From NCBI GenBank assembly GCA_910578515.1, contig CAJTQR010000004.1:372001-436000 (forward strand): 64,000 nt of DNA, written 5' to 3'. The notes beneath the pieces are model-generated. The model saw nothing but the letters and a program-made list of their open reading frames with translations. It was not told the DNA's origin and made no database searches. Shown in pieces: positions 36,230 through 43,510 of this stretch; position 1 is the first letter of the stretch, and each line of letters opens with the position of its first letter. The position numbers were made by a program, and so were the translations under genes. The DNA comes from an uncultured Duncaniella sp. (GTDB taxonomy: Bacteria; Bacteroidota; Bacteroidia; Bacteroidales; Muribaculaceae).

Positions 36230-36888
36230 CAGTTTATAGGAGTCTCACCGTGCGCCACAAGATACTGGTTGGCTCTTGAGAATGGACGGCTACCGAAAAA
36301 TCCGCGTGACGCGCTGAGCGGAGACGGATGGGGCGAGGTAATGACGCAATTACGCTCACGGTCGATGATAGCTCCCTTGCGCTGAGCATAGGCACCCCAG
36401 AGAATGTACACTATTCCCTCGCGACCGGTCGCAAGAGCGCGGATAGCGGCATCGGTAAAATCCTCCCATCCCTGATTTTGATGCGATGCAGGAGCGCCGG
36501 CATTGACAGTCAGAGTAGCGTTGAGAAGCAGCACCCCCTGGCGAGCCCAGCGGCTCAAATCACCATCAGCAGGAGGCTGACATTGCAAATCAGTCTCAAT
36601 CTCTTTGTAGATGTTGCGCAGCGAACGGGGCAAATCCACACCAGGATTCACTGAAAAACTGAGTCCGTTAGCCTGACCGGCGCCCGGATAAGGGTCCTGA
36701 CCGAGAATCACTACCTTAACCTTATCGAAAGGACAGGCATCAAACGCGGCAAAAATCTGTGAGGCTGGCGGATAGACCATCCTTGTGGCATACTGGCTCC
36801 TTACGAAATCTGTGAGACGCTTGAAATATTCCTTGTCCCATTCCGCTTCCAGAGCCTTTTTCCATGAAGCATCAATGCGTACATCCAT
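36220..36888 (-). CDS. ung: Uracil-DNA glycosylase
   Basis: The 222-residue family-1 enzyme has the water-activating motif GQDPYPG at 63-69 (Asp65), the uracil-binding GLSFSV and LLNATLTVNAG blocks, and the minor-groove loop HPSPLSASRGFFG. It removes uracil from DNA to start base-excision repair. A minus-strand -7 element TATTTTTG lies at 36906-36913. The gene leads a three-gene cluster with the plug-like and DUF3109 genes. Confidence 0.96.
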   Translation of the reverse strand: MDVRIDASWKKALEAEWDKEYFKRLTDFVRSQYATRMVYPPASQIFAAFDACPFDKVKVVILGQDPYPGAGQANGLSFSVNPGVDLPRSLRNIYKEIETDLQCQPPADGDLSRWARQGVLLLNATLTVNAGAPASHQNQGWEDFTDAAIRALATGREGIVYILWGAYAQRKGAIIDRERNCVITSPHPSPLSASRGFFGSRPFSRANQYLVAHGETPINWCE

Positions 36889-36901
36889 TGCAGTAATTAT
36901 T

Positions 36902-36933
36902 TTTGCAAAAATACAAAATTTTGTCTAAATTTG
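36902..36933 (+). promoter_or_regulatory. Promoter of tRNA-Arg
   Basis: TTTG (36902-36905), a 20-nt spacer and TAAATTTG (36926-36933) fit the consensus exactly. Transcription would begin about 46 nt before the mature tRNA. The ung promoter overlaps this site on the other strand. Confidence 0.7.
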
Positions 36934-36985
36934 CACACTCAAAGCATAGTTGCAGCAAATTATGCCCCGCAGCGAGTTTTGATAT

Positions 36986-37057
36986 GTTCCCGTAGTTCAA
37001 TGGATAGAATATCGGATTCCGGTTCCGACGATTAGGGTTCGACTCCCTACGGGAATA
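36986..37057 (+). tRNA. tRNA-Arg (anticodon CCG)
   Basis: The cloverleaf is complete. Acceptor GTTCCCG pairs with CGGGAAT (first pair G-U). Anticodon stem TCGGA/TCCGA carries loop TTCCGGT, with CCG at the anticodon. T-stem TAGGG/CCCTA carries TTCGACT. The discriminator is A and CCA is not encoded. It decodes CGG. Confidence 0.93.
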
Positions 37058-37103
37058 CAAATTTTTCAAGCCACAACACCTTGCATATCTTCAAATCATT
37101 GCA

Positions 37104-37313
37104 ATGAGACACTGGATACTGTTGATACTCTTCACAGCCGGACTGCTAATCAATCTGAAAAGCTACTTTTGGCCCGAGAAGGTAGATTCAACCCAGGACC
37201 CGGAACTTGCCGCCAGATACATGGCTACCGGCAAACGCTACAGTTCCCTGAGCGCAATATTATTCCTTCTGTTAGTGCTCAATCAGATTACAGACCTCGT
37301 GCCGGCGGAATAA
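37104..37313 (+). CDS. Small membrane protein, unknown function
   Basis: This 69-residue protein has an N-terminal hydrophobic segment (WILLILFTAGLLINL) and a second near the C-terminus (SLSAILFLLLVLNQI), with a short polar loop between. It sits between two tRNA genes, 46 nt after tRNA-Arg, and may be co-transcribed with it. I recognise no family. The ORF is short but has regular codon use and a membrane-protein pattern. Confidence 0.5.
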   Translation: MRHWILLILFTAGLLINLKSYFWPEKVDSTQDPELAARYMATGKRYSSLSAILFLLLVLNQITDLVPAE

Positions 37314-37325
37314 CTTCGCGTAGCA

Positions 37326-37357
37326 TTTGGAGATATGACAAAAAACTTTTAACTTTG
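37326..37357 (+). promoter_or_regulatory. Promoter of tRNA-Leu
   Basis: TTTG (37326-37329), a 20-nt spacer and TAACTTTG (37350-37357) match the consensus exactly. Transcription would start about 40 nt before the tRNA. Confidence 0.75.
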
Positions 37358-37402
37358 CGCCGTAAATCCAACGCCGCATTTACATCCCCCCCTTTTAAGG
37401 AT

Positions 37403-37489
37403 GCTCGAATGGTGGAATGGTAGACACGAAGGACTTAAAATCCTTTGGTCATTGCGACTGTGCGGGTTCGAGTCCCGCTTCGAGCACCA
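37403..37489 (+). tRNA. tRNA-Leu (anticodon UAA), CCA encoded
   Basis: Acceptor GCTCGAA pairs with TTCGAGC. Anticodon stem AAGGA/TCCTT carries loop CTTAAAA with anticodon TAA. A long class II variable arm (TGGTCATTGCGACTG region) and T-arm GCGGG/CCCGC are present. The 3' CCA is encoded. Confidence 0.95.
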
Positions 37490-37540
37490 CAATTAATCCG
37501 CAATCGGTACAACCGTCCGACTGCGGATTAATTGTTTTAT
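37490..37540 (+). terminator. Rho-independent terminator after tRNA-Leu
   Basis: An 18-bp stem with one mismatch (37490-37507 with 37517-37534) has a 9-nt loop and is followed by TTTTAT. It starts immediately after the encoded CCA. Confidence 0.88.
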
Positions 37541-37973
37541 CAGCACCTTAACTTTACAATCAAAAAAGCAACAGCAAACTATACAATCAAAAGGGTAAGC
37601 AGATATTCCGATTGATACGGATACATTCAACCGGCTTGCCGACGTTAAGTTGCAAAGAGAAAAAGGTAATACCAATATAATAAATATTATGTGCAGAATA
37701 ATATACAGGGACGCTAACGGTAATATAGCACAAAAACCGTTGAATGGCAAGGTACGGCATATCACCGAACTCGGTGTATATCAATCGGGCATAACCCGTA
37801 GCGAACGCATATCATTTCGAATGATGCGCTCAACCTTTACTCGACCATTTAAATGGGAATAATCCACCGTTCCCTCTTAAAAACTGTAGCATGCTTCGGA
37901 CCAGACTAAATCACAGTCCCATATATCGGTCAGTTATTTGAAAAGCTTGAGGTGGATGGAAATGCCTTTGAAT
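37541..37973. other. Intergenic stretch with one doubtful small ORF
   Basis: No promoter, repeat or RNA is evident. An ORF at 37650-37862 (or from Met at 37689, 57 residues, MCRIIYRDANGNIAQKPLNG) is open on the plus strand. It has no recognisable family, no close promoter and a rather unremarkable composition. It may be a degenerate gene remnant. The stretch also contains the 3' side of the tonB transcript on the minus strand. Confidence 0.25.
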
Positions 37974-38777
37974 TTACTGGAAGCGATAGGTGATGGTTCC
38001 GGTCTGTGAGGCGGGAGCATCGTTATCGACCGAAAATTGGGAACGCATCGCTGCGCTCTCGCAATTCTTACGCGCAGCCGCACTTGCAGCTGCTGCTCCG
38101 GTGCCTGAAATGTAAGTGGCATCGGTCACCTTGCCTTGACGATTGACACTCACACGTATAGTTATAGTGCCGAGAGGAGCACTTGCAGGAGTGTGCCATG
38201 CTGCAAGCGAACGTCCCTTAAGATTAAAGCCCGGACTCCCGCTCACGGCACCTACTGTTGAATTACCATTGGGGCTACCAGCATTACCACTGCCCGAACC
38301 GCCGGTGCCGGTTTTGCCAAACTGAACCTTATTAGCAATAGCCTTTCGCGTCTCCTGCTCACGCTTTGCACGTTCAGCCGCTTCAATCTCCGCCTTAGTA
38401 GGACCGCTCTTTTCAGGCGCGGGCTTCTGCTGCACCTTGGCGGGAGACGGACGGGTGGATGAGACCACAGGAGCCGGCTCGGCCGGTTTTCCACTGTTCT
38501 CCACAGCCTCCACTACCGGAGCCGGGACCTCGGGAGCCTTTGTCTCGGCAGCGGGAGCCGGTTCGCTGGTGCTCTGTGCAAGCTCAGGACGGTCACCAAT
38601 CATCACATACTCTCCTCCGAACAGCACCTCAGATGAGTCGACCGGAGGCCATGTGCGCTCATTATCCTCCGCGCCGTTGTAACGCAGATAGAGCGACAGA
38701 AGAAGTACCACCACCAACAGATGGAATACCAGAGTACAAATCAGAGCTATAAGTTTATTGCGATGATTGGAAGTCAT
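37974..38777 (-). CDS. tonB: TonB-family energy transducer
   Basis: I place the start at 38777 (MTSNHRNKLIALICTLVFHL), 267 residues. The longer frame adds 29 residues without membrane character. One N-terminal transmembrane segment follows a short cytoplasmic stretch. Then come a Pro/Ala/Glu/Lys-rich periplasmic spacer (PAPAAETKAPEVPAPVVEA), a Gly/Ser/Asn-rich segment, and a C-terminal TonB-like domain (GTITIRVSVNRQGKVTDATY). It transmits proton-motive force from ExbB-ExbD to outer-membrane receptors such as the two SusC proteins here. It is the last gene of the pdxJ-exbB-exbD-tonB cluster, 40 nt after exbD. Confidence 0.85.
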   Translation of the reverse strand: MTSNHRNKLIALICTLVFHLLVVVLLLSLYLRYNGAEDNERTWPPVDSSEVLFGGEYVMIGDRPELAQSTSEPAPAAETKAPEVPAPVVEAVENSGKPAEPAPVVSSTRPSPAKVQQKPAPEKSGPTKAEIEAAERAKREQETRKAIANKVQFGKTGTGGSGSGNAGSPNGNSTVGAVSGSPGFNLKGRSLAAWHTPASAPLGTITIRVSVNRQGKVTDATYISGTGAAAASAAARKNCESAAMRSQFSVDNDAPASQTGTITYRFQ

Positions 38778-38817
38778 TATCAATGTATGGGAGTTATCTC
38801 TAATTATAATGCGGGAG

Positions 38818-39252
38818 TCACTTTGCCGCCGGACGGGCGGAAGTAGGAGCAGGTTTGGTGGCAAGCACCATCTTCAGATTGTTCTGGGCGCCGAGGTCAA
38901 GCACCTTCACAAGCGCACCATAGGTCACCTCCTCGTCAGCATAGACAGCTATATAGTCATCCTCTGTCTCATTGCGCGTGTTCTGAAGGAATCCCAACAA
39001 CTGTTCAAGCGATACGGCTACAGGTTCGCTCTCGTCGGCAGTGGCATAAATTGCCCCCTCCTTATCGATATACACGCGGGTGGTTGGTTTAAGCACGGTC
39101 TGCTTGGAACTTTCAGGAAGATTCACCTCCAGTGCCGTAGGGAACACGAAGGTAGAGGTAACCATAAAGAAGATGAGCAGCAGGAAGATAACGTCGGTCA
39201 TCGACGCCATTGAAAACGCTGCCATCATTGTATTTTGTCGTTTTAACGCCAT
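38818..39252 (-). CDS. exbD: ExbD/TolR-family biopolymer transport protein
   Basis: The protein has 144 residues with a short cytoplasmic N-terminus, one transmembrane helix containing the conserved Asp (MASMTDVIFLLLIFFMVTST), and a periplasmic domain (PESSKQTVLKPTTRVYIDKE). It works with ExbB as the proton channel that powers TonB. The C-terminus ends in a Pro/Ala-rich tail. It lies 39 nt after exbB and 40 nt before tonB. Confidence 0.93.
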   Translation of the reverse strand: MALKRQNTMMAAFSMASMTDVIFLLLIFFMVTSTFVFPTALEVNLPESSKQTVLKPTTRVYIDKEGAIYATADESEPVAVSLEQLLGFLQNTRNETEDDYIAVYADEEVTYGALVKVLDLGAQNNLKMVLATKPAPTSARPAAK

Positions 39253-39291
39253 GGTGATAACGATAGATGTATGAGTGTTTCCTACCTGCTG

Positions 39292-39996
39292 TTATGCCGG
39301 TTCATTGAGAAGGTCCATGAACTCCATTGTCCTGGACTCAAGCTTATTCATAACCTTGTTAATCCTTGCCACGAGATAGTTGTAGGCAAACAATGCGATG
39401 ATACCCACTATCAAACCTGCCACAGTGGTGACAAGCGCAGCATAGATACCGTCGGCAAGCACAGCGATATTGGCGCTCGAGCCAGCACTTGCAAGATTAT
39501 AGAATGCAGTGACCATACCTATCACAGTACCGAGGAAGCCTATCATCGGCGCGCCGGCTGCAGTGGTGGCAAGCCAAGGAAGTCCCTTCTCAAGATTGGA
39601 CACCTCGATGTTACCTGTATTCTCGATGGTCACGAGAACATCGTTCATCGGACGACCTATACGTGAAATACCTTTGGCGATGAGACGAGAATAAGGAGTG
39701 TCAGTTTTGGCACAGAGTTTACGTGCGCTCTCTATCTCTCCATCATGGATATAATCCTTGATTCGCTCCATAAACGACCCGTCTTCACGCTGCGCGCGAC
39801 CTATCACGATGCAACGCTCGATGAAAATATAAATACTCAATATCGAAAGTATTGCCAACGGAATCATGATGAATCCGCCTCGCATGGTCAAATCCCACAC
39901 TGAAAGTTCCTGCACCACCTGGGCAGCCTGTGCCTGTGTGGCTTCTACGTTAGCGCCTACGGTGGCAATGGTATCTACAAACGCTTCTTGAAACAT
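39292..39996 (-). CDS. exbB: ExbB/TolQ/MotA-family proton channel protein
   Basis: The 234-residue protein has three transmembrane segments. The first is near residues 40-60 (GFIMIPLAILSILSIYIFIE), then WLATTAAGAPMIGFLGTVIGMV, the family hallmark, and ALVTTVAGLIVGIIALFAYN. An Ala/Val/Gln-rich region precedes the first helix. It forms the stator channel with ExbD. It follows pdxJ by 47 nt in the same direction. Confidence 0.93.
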   Translation of the reverse strand: MFQEAFVDTIATVGANVEATQAQAAQVVQELSVWDLTMRGGFIMIPLAILSILSIYIFIERCIVIGRAQREDGSFMERIKDYIHDGEIESARKLCAKTDTPYSRLIAKGISRIGRPMNDVLVTIENTGNIEVSNLEKGLPWLATTAAGAPMIGFLGTVIGMVTAFYNLASAGSSANIAVLADGIYAALVTTVAGLIVGIIALFAYNYLVARINKVMNKLESRTMEFMDLLNEPA

Positions 39997-40043
39997 GAAA
40001 ACAGGGTTTATTTTTTTAGTATTGTGATGTGTTTATTTTTTCG

Positions 40044-40766
40044 TTAAATCTCAGTGGTGAGCTGCTTCTTATACTGTTTCACAGCCTCTTCAAGCCCCAT
40101 ATACAGAGCATCGCAAATGAGGGCGTGACCGATTGACACCTCGCTCAGACGGGGAATGTTGCGGTGGAAATATGCAAGGTTCTGTAGATTGAGGTCGTGA
40201 CCTGCATTGACTCCGAGACCTTCGGAGAAAGCCGCCTTGGCAGCCTCCACAAACGGAGCGACAGCCTTTTCGGGGTTCACGGGATACTCATCAGCATAAG
40301 GCTTGGTGTAGAGTTCCACCCTATCAGCACCGGTCTTTGCGGCGAGACGGATATTGTCAACATCTGTACCGACGAAGATTGAGGAGCGGATGCCGGCATC
40401 GCGCAGCTTCTCTACTATCCCGGTGAGAAATTCCAGATGCTCACCCACATTCCAGCCAGCACTCGAAGTAAGGGCATCGGGAGCATCGGGCACAAGGGTG
40501 ACCTGCTCAGGTTTCACCTTAAGCACCAAATCCATGAATTCATCCGAAGGATACCCCTCTATATTGAACTCAGTCTTGACAAGCGGACGCAGACTGTAGA
40601 CATCATCCCTGCGGATGTGGCGCTCATCAGGGCGCGGATGCACGGTGATACCGTCGGCGCCAAATGCCTCGCAGTCGGCAGCCACCTTAAGCAAATCAGG
40701 CACATTCTCCCCGCGGGCATTGCGGAGAGTGGCTATTTTGTTAATATTAACGCTAAGATTTGTCAT
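40044..40766 (-). CDS. pdxJ: Pyridoxine 5'-phosphate synthase
   Basis: The 240-residue TIM barrel is of normal length. Family blocks are NVNKIATLRNARGE-like at the N-terminus, DGITVHPRPDERHIRRDDV, FNIEGYPS, TLVPDAPDALTSSAGWNV and GLGVNAGHDLNLQNL. It condenses 1-deoxyxylulose 5-phosphate and 3-amino-2-oxopropyl phosphate to pyridoxine phosphate. A minus-strand -7 element TAATTTTG lies at 40849-40856. It leads the exbB-exbD-tonB cluster, an arrangement frequent in Bacteroidales. Confidence 0.95.
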   Translation of the reverse strand: MTNLSVNINKIATLRNARGENVPDLLKVAADCEAFGADGITVHPRPDERHIRRDDVYSLRPLVKTEFNIEGYPSDEFMDLVLKVKPEQVTLVPDAPDALTSSAGWNVGEHLEFLTGIVEKLRDAGIRSSIFVGTDVDNIRLAAKTGADRVELYTKPYADEYPVNPEKAVAPFVEAAKAAFSEGLGVNAGHDLNLQNLAYFHRNIPRLSEVSIGHALICDALYMGLEEAVKQYKKQLTTEI

Positions 40767-40884
40767 GTTCGGAATCTTTTTGTCTGTTAGAGGGGTTCTT
40801 TATATAAAGTATTATTTGTAATTTTGTCCCCTCTGACATTCAACGATGCAAAATTAGTCAGAAAAAACTAAAAACTGAAACATT

Positions 40885-41274
40885 TTGCCACTAAAAGACG
40901 ACATATTATCCCAAAATCAGCCATTGGCTCTGCCACCGGCTCCGGTGCTCGACCGCCTCTTCCCTCCGGTGGAAGAGAGCAGCACACTTCTGCTGTCGTG
41001 CCGCAGAGGCGATTACAGTGCTTCACGCATAGCGCATGCCGTGGAGGACTGCGACGCACACCTGCTGAACCTCAATGTCACTTCCGACACCGACAGCCTT
41101 GACAACCGCATCGCAATAGAAATCCGCGTGTCGCACCGCAATCCAATCTCCGTGGCGCGCTCTCTGGAGCGTTATGGTTATGAGGTGGAGGATTTTGATG
41201 CCTCTACCACTACTTCGGATGCTGATTTGATTCGCTCACGGCTCGCAGAGCTGATGCACTATCTGGAAGTATAG
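40885..41274 (+). CDS. Shortened CBS-family relative lacking the CBS pair
   Basis: A TTG at 40885 is the only sensible start; an in-frame stop lies at 40876. The 129 residues begin LKDDILSQNQPLALPPA and end with DYSASRIAHAVEDCDAHLLN and IRSRLAELMHYLEV. These ends resemble the first and last parts of the roughly 220-residue CBS-domain proteins usually encoded next to nadK in Bacteroidales. The two CBS motifs expected between them are absent. What remains is a short N-terminal piece and an ACT-like ligand-binding domain. It lies 42 nt before nadK. It may be a functional minimal form or a decayed gene; the frame is intact. Confidence 0.6.
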   Translation: MPLKDDILSQNQPLALPPAPVLDRLFPPVEESSTLLLSCRRGDYSASRIAHAVEDCDAHLLNLNVTSDTDSLDNRIAIEIRVSHRNPISVARSLERYGYEVEDFDASTTTSDADLIRSRLAELMHYLEV

Positions 41275-41316
41275 CCGCCATCTATTTAGCGATTCTTAAA
41301 CACCTTTTAAATTTAA

Positions 41317-42201
41317 ATGAAAGTTGCTGTATTCGGCAAACGCCGTCAAAGTCAGGAGGATGCACCTCTAATAGTCGACCTCATCAATTCTCTCTGCGCC
41401 CGAGGAGTGTTCATCACCGCCGAACGTCTCTTTTTTGAAGCCATGTCGCGTCTCACCGGCACACCTCTGCCGGTCGATGATGTGTTTGAAGGCGATGATT
41501 TCTCTGCCGACTTCGCCATCAGCATAGGAGGCGACGGAACTTTCCTGCGTACAGCCCGCTGGGTCGGCGCCAAAGAGATACCTATTATAGGCATCAATAC
41601 CGGACATCTCGGATTTCTCGCAGAGGATTCCATCAAGGCGGCCGGCGAAGTCATTGACAACCTAATGGATGGCAACTATTTCATTGAGTCACGCTCCCTC
41701 CTCGAGGTGCGCGCAGTTGATGGCAATATACGTTCAAGTCTTTCCGGCTGGGCCTACGCGCTCAACGAAGTCGCTATCCTCCGTCAGGATACAGCATCGA
41801 TGATTACCGTCAACACCCTTCTCGACGAGCTGCCAGTAGCCTCTTATCAGGGTGACGGACTCATCATATCCACCCCAACAGGGAGCACCGCCTACAACCT
41901 GTCGGTCGGCGGCCCCATAGTACAGCCCACAGCACCGTGCTGGGTGCTCTCGCCCATTGCACCCCACTCGCTCACCATGCGTCCGCTTGTGGTGTCGGAC
42001 AGCCATGTGATTGAGACCTCTGTTGAATCACGCGCCGAAACCTACCGCCTAACTCTCGACGGCCGCACACTCATTCTCCCTATTGATGTGAAACTCCATG
42101 TGCGCCGCGCCCCCTTCGTGGTAAAAGTATGGCACTCCAAAGGTCACAACTTTATCGACACCCTTAGCGCCAAGCTGCTATGGGGTATTTCAAAGCGTTA
42201 A
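41317..42201 (+). CDS. nadK: NAD kinase
   Basis: The 294-residue ATP-NAD kinase has the nucleotide motif GGDGTFL (Asp73) and the GINTGHLGFLAED block. It also has YQGDGLIISTPTGSTAYNLSVGGPIV, where the family binds NAD and ATP. It makes NADP from NAD. It is co-directional with the CBS-family relative upstream and divergent from pdxJ. Confidence 0.95.
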   Translation: MKVAVFGKRRQSQEDAPLIVDLINSLCARGVFITAERLFFEAMSRLTGTPLPVDDVFEGDDFSADFAISIGGDGTFLRTARWVGAKEIPIIGINTGHLGFLAEDSIKAAGEVIDNLMDGNYFIESRSLLEVRAVDGNIRSSLSGWAYALNEVAILRQDTASMITVNTLLDELPVASYQGDGLIISTPTGSTAYNLSVGGPIVQPTAPCWVLSPIAPHSLTMRPLVVSDSHVIETSVESRAETYRLTLDGRTLILPIDVKLHVRRAPFVVKVWHSKGHNFIDTLSAKLLWGISKR

Positions 42202-42303
42202 CTAACGCGCGTCCATAGAACTGCATCCATCTTTGGATTCCATGTGCATGTGCATTTGCATATCCTATCTGACAATTAATTAAACGCAGCCACTGTTATC
42301 GTC

Positions 42304-43014
42304 ATGCCATCATCATACTCTATTGATGATAAGGAGTTGGGAGAGGTTTTAATCCGTGAGCGACGAGGGACATCACGTTTCTCAGCCAGATGGAAGGATG
42401 GACATCTCGTAGTGCTCACCCCAATCGGAGTAAGCCGAGCCGAGACACTCCGAGCCCTCAACACCATGCGTCCACGCCTGATAGCCCGACGTCCACCCGC
42501 CATGTTCACGCCCGGACAGGTGCTTTCGCTCGACGGAGGTATCACATACCACTTCGAGCTGTCACGGCTGCACCCTGACAAAATTCTCATTCACCCAAGT
42601 CCCGATGGAGGAGTGGTACGGATTGGCTCAGATATACCTCTCGGCACATCAGCTACCGATGCCGCCATCAGCCGCCTACTGCTCATGTCGGCTTCCAATC
42701 TCGCCGAACGCCACATCATCCCACGTGCCCAGTCACTCGCCGCCACGCTCAAACTGAAAGTCAGGGGTTGGAGAATCACCCGTGGGAAACGCACTCTCGG
42801 CACATGCTCAGCCTCGCGCGTCATCTCCCTCTCATCACTTCTGATTTTTCTACCGGCCGACCTACGCGACTATATAATCTACCATGAGCTTGCCCACCTC
42901 ACCGAAATGAACCACTCGCCGCGTTTTCATGCCCTCTGCAATGCCTATTGCCAAGGACGCGAAGCCGAGTTCATAGGACGCCTGCGCACCTTCAGCTGGC
43001 CTATTTTACGATAA
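42304..43014 (+). CDS. YgjP/SprT-like metallopeptidase (DUF45)
   Basis: The protein has 236 residues. The C-terminal third contains the zinc motif HELAH at 194-198 and the downstream NHSPRFH. Upstream, WGTC-like GTCSASRVISLSSLLIFLP aligns with the WGSCSSKGxIxLNWRLxxxP block of YgjP/DUF45 proteins, also grouped with M48-type peptidases. The N-terminal part (SARWKDGHLVVLTPIGVS) fits the same family. The substrate is unknown. It follows nadK by about 100 nt. Confidence 0.85.
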   Translation: MPSSYSIDDKELGEVLIRERRGTSRFSARWKDGHLVVLTPIGVSRAETLRALNTMRPRLIARRPPAMFTPGQVLSLDGGITYHFELSRLHPDKILIHPSPDGGVVRIGSDIPLGTSATDAAISRLLLMSASNLAERHIIPRAQSLAATLKLKVRGWRITRGKRTLGTCSASRVISLSSLLIFLPADLRDYIIYHELAHLTEMNHSPRFHALCNAYCQGREAEFIGRLRTFSWPILR

Positions 43015-43123
43015 GCCATTGCGCTGTTTTATGCTATTAAACATCTTTTTGATAGCTTTTTAGTCCCTTTTTATCAACACTATGTATTTATTATCATCTT
43101 TTTATTCTTTTTTTGCTAAAAAG

Positions 43124-43155
43124 TTTGAAGAATTAAAAAAGTTGTCATATATTTG
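43124..43155 (+). promoter_or_regulatory. Promoter of the second susC locus
   Basis: TTTG (43124-43127), a 20-nt spacer and TATATTTG (43148-43155) match the consensus exactly. No equally good promoter is found closer to susC. Confidence 0.7.
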
Positions 43156-43161
43156 CAAGCG

Positions 43162-43510
43162 AAATCCAGCGTATGAGTCACACGGACACTCACTCGTTCA
43201 GGTTTCACTTCTTCTTTAACCGAAGAGTCGGTTACTGAGGGATAATGTAGAGAGAAATAAGGGAAAAATATCGTACAGACTACACTTAACATGGAACGCC
43301 CGGCATAATCAGGCGCATTAATGCGTAGCGCCATGCTCATGCCAGCTTACCTTAAACCCAAGCAATACAATTTTCTTACCGAATCTTGTAAAGTTATTTT
43401 TTCGCTCTGCGTGCCCCTAAGAAATTGAAGGCGCGCTATTTTTTATAGCATAGATATTAAGTAAACTAGAGATTAAATCATATATTAACAAAAATTTAAA
43501 AAATTCTTGC
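43162..43510 (+). promoter_or_regulatory. Leader of about 350 nt before the second susC
   Basis: The inferred untranslated leader contains several short hairpins: AACCGA/TCGGTT near 43218-43233, CGCATTAATGCG near 43315-43326, and GCTATTTTTTATAGC near 43437-43451. TTAAACCCAA (43352-43361) and CTCTGCGTG (43405-43413) recur, in the same order and with nearly the same sequence, in the leader of the other susC. No coding gene or known riboswitch is recognised. Confidence 0.45.

Noticed and set aside
36986..37489. tRNA genes as integration sites of a mobile element
   Set aside because: No integrase and no repeated tRNA 3' end was found nearby.
37650..37862. 70-residue ORF after tRNA-Leu as a real gene
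   Set aside because: No family, promoter or conserved context is visible; it is mentioned only as a doubtful remnant in the intergenic entry.
43195..43260. TPP riboswitch in the second susC leader (CTGAGGGATAATG resemblance)
   Set aside because: The second conserved half of the aptamer is not found, and the genes have no link to thiamine.
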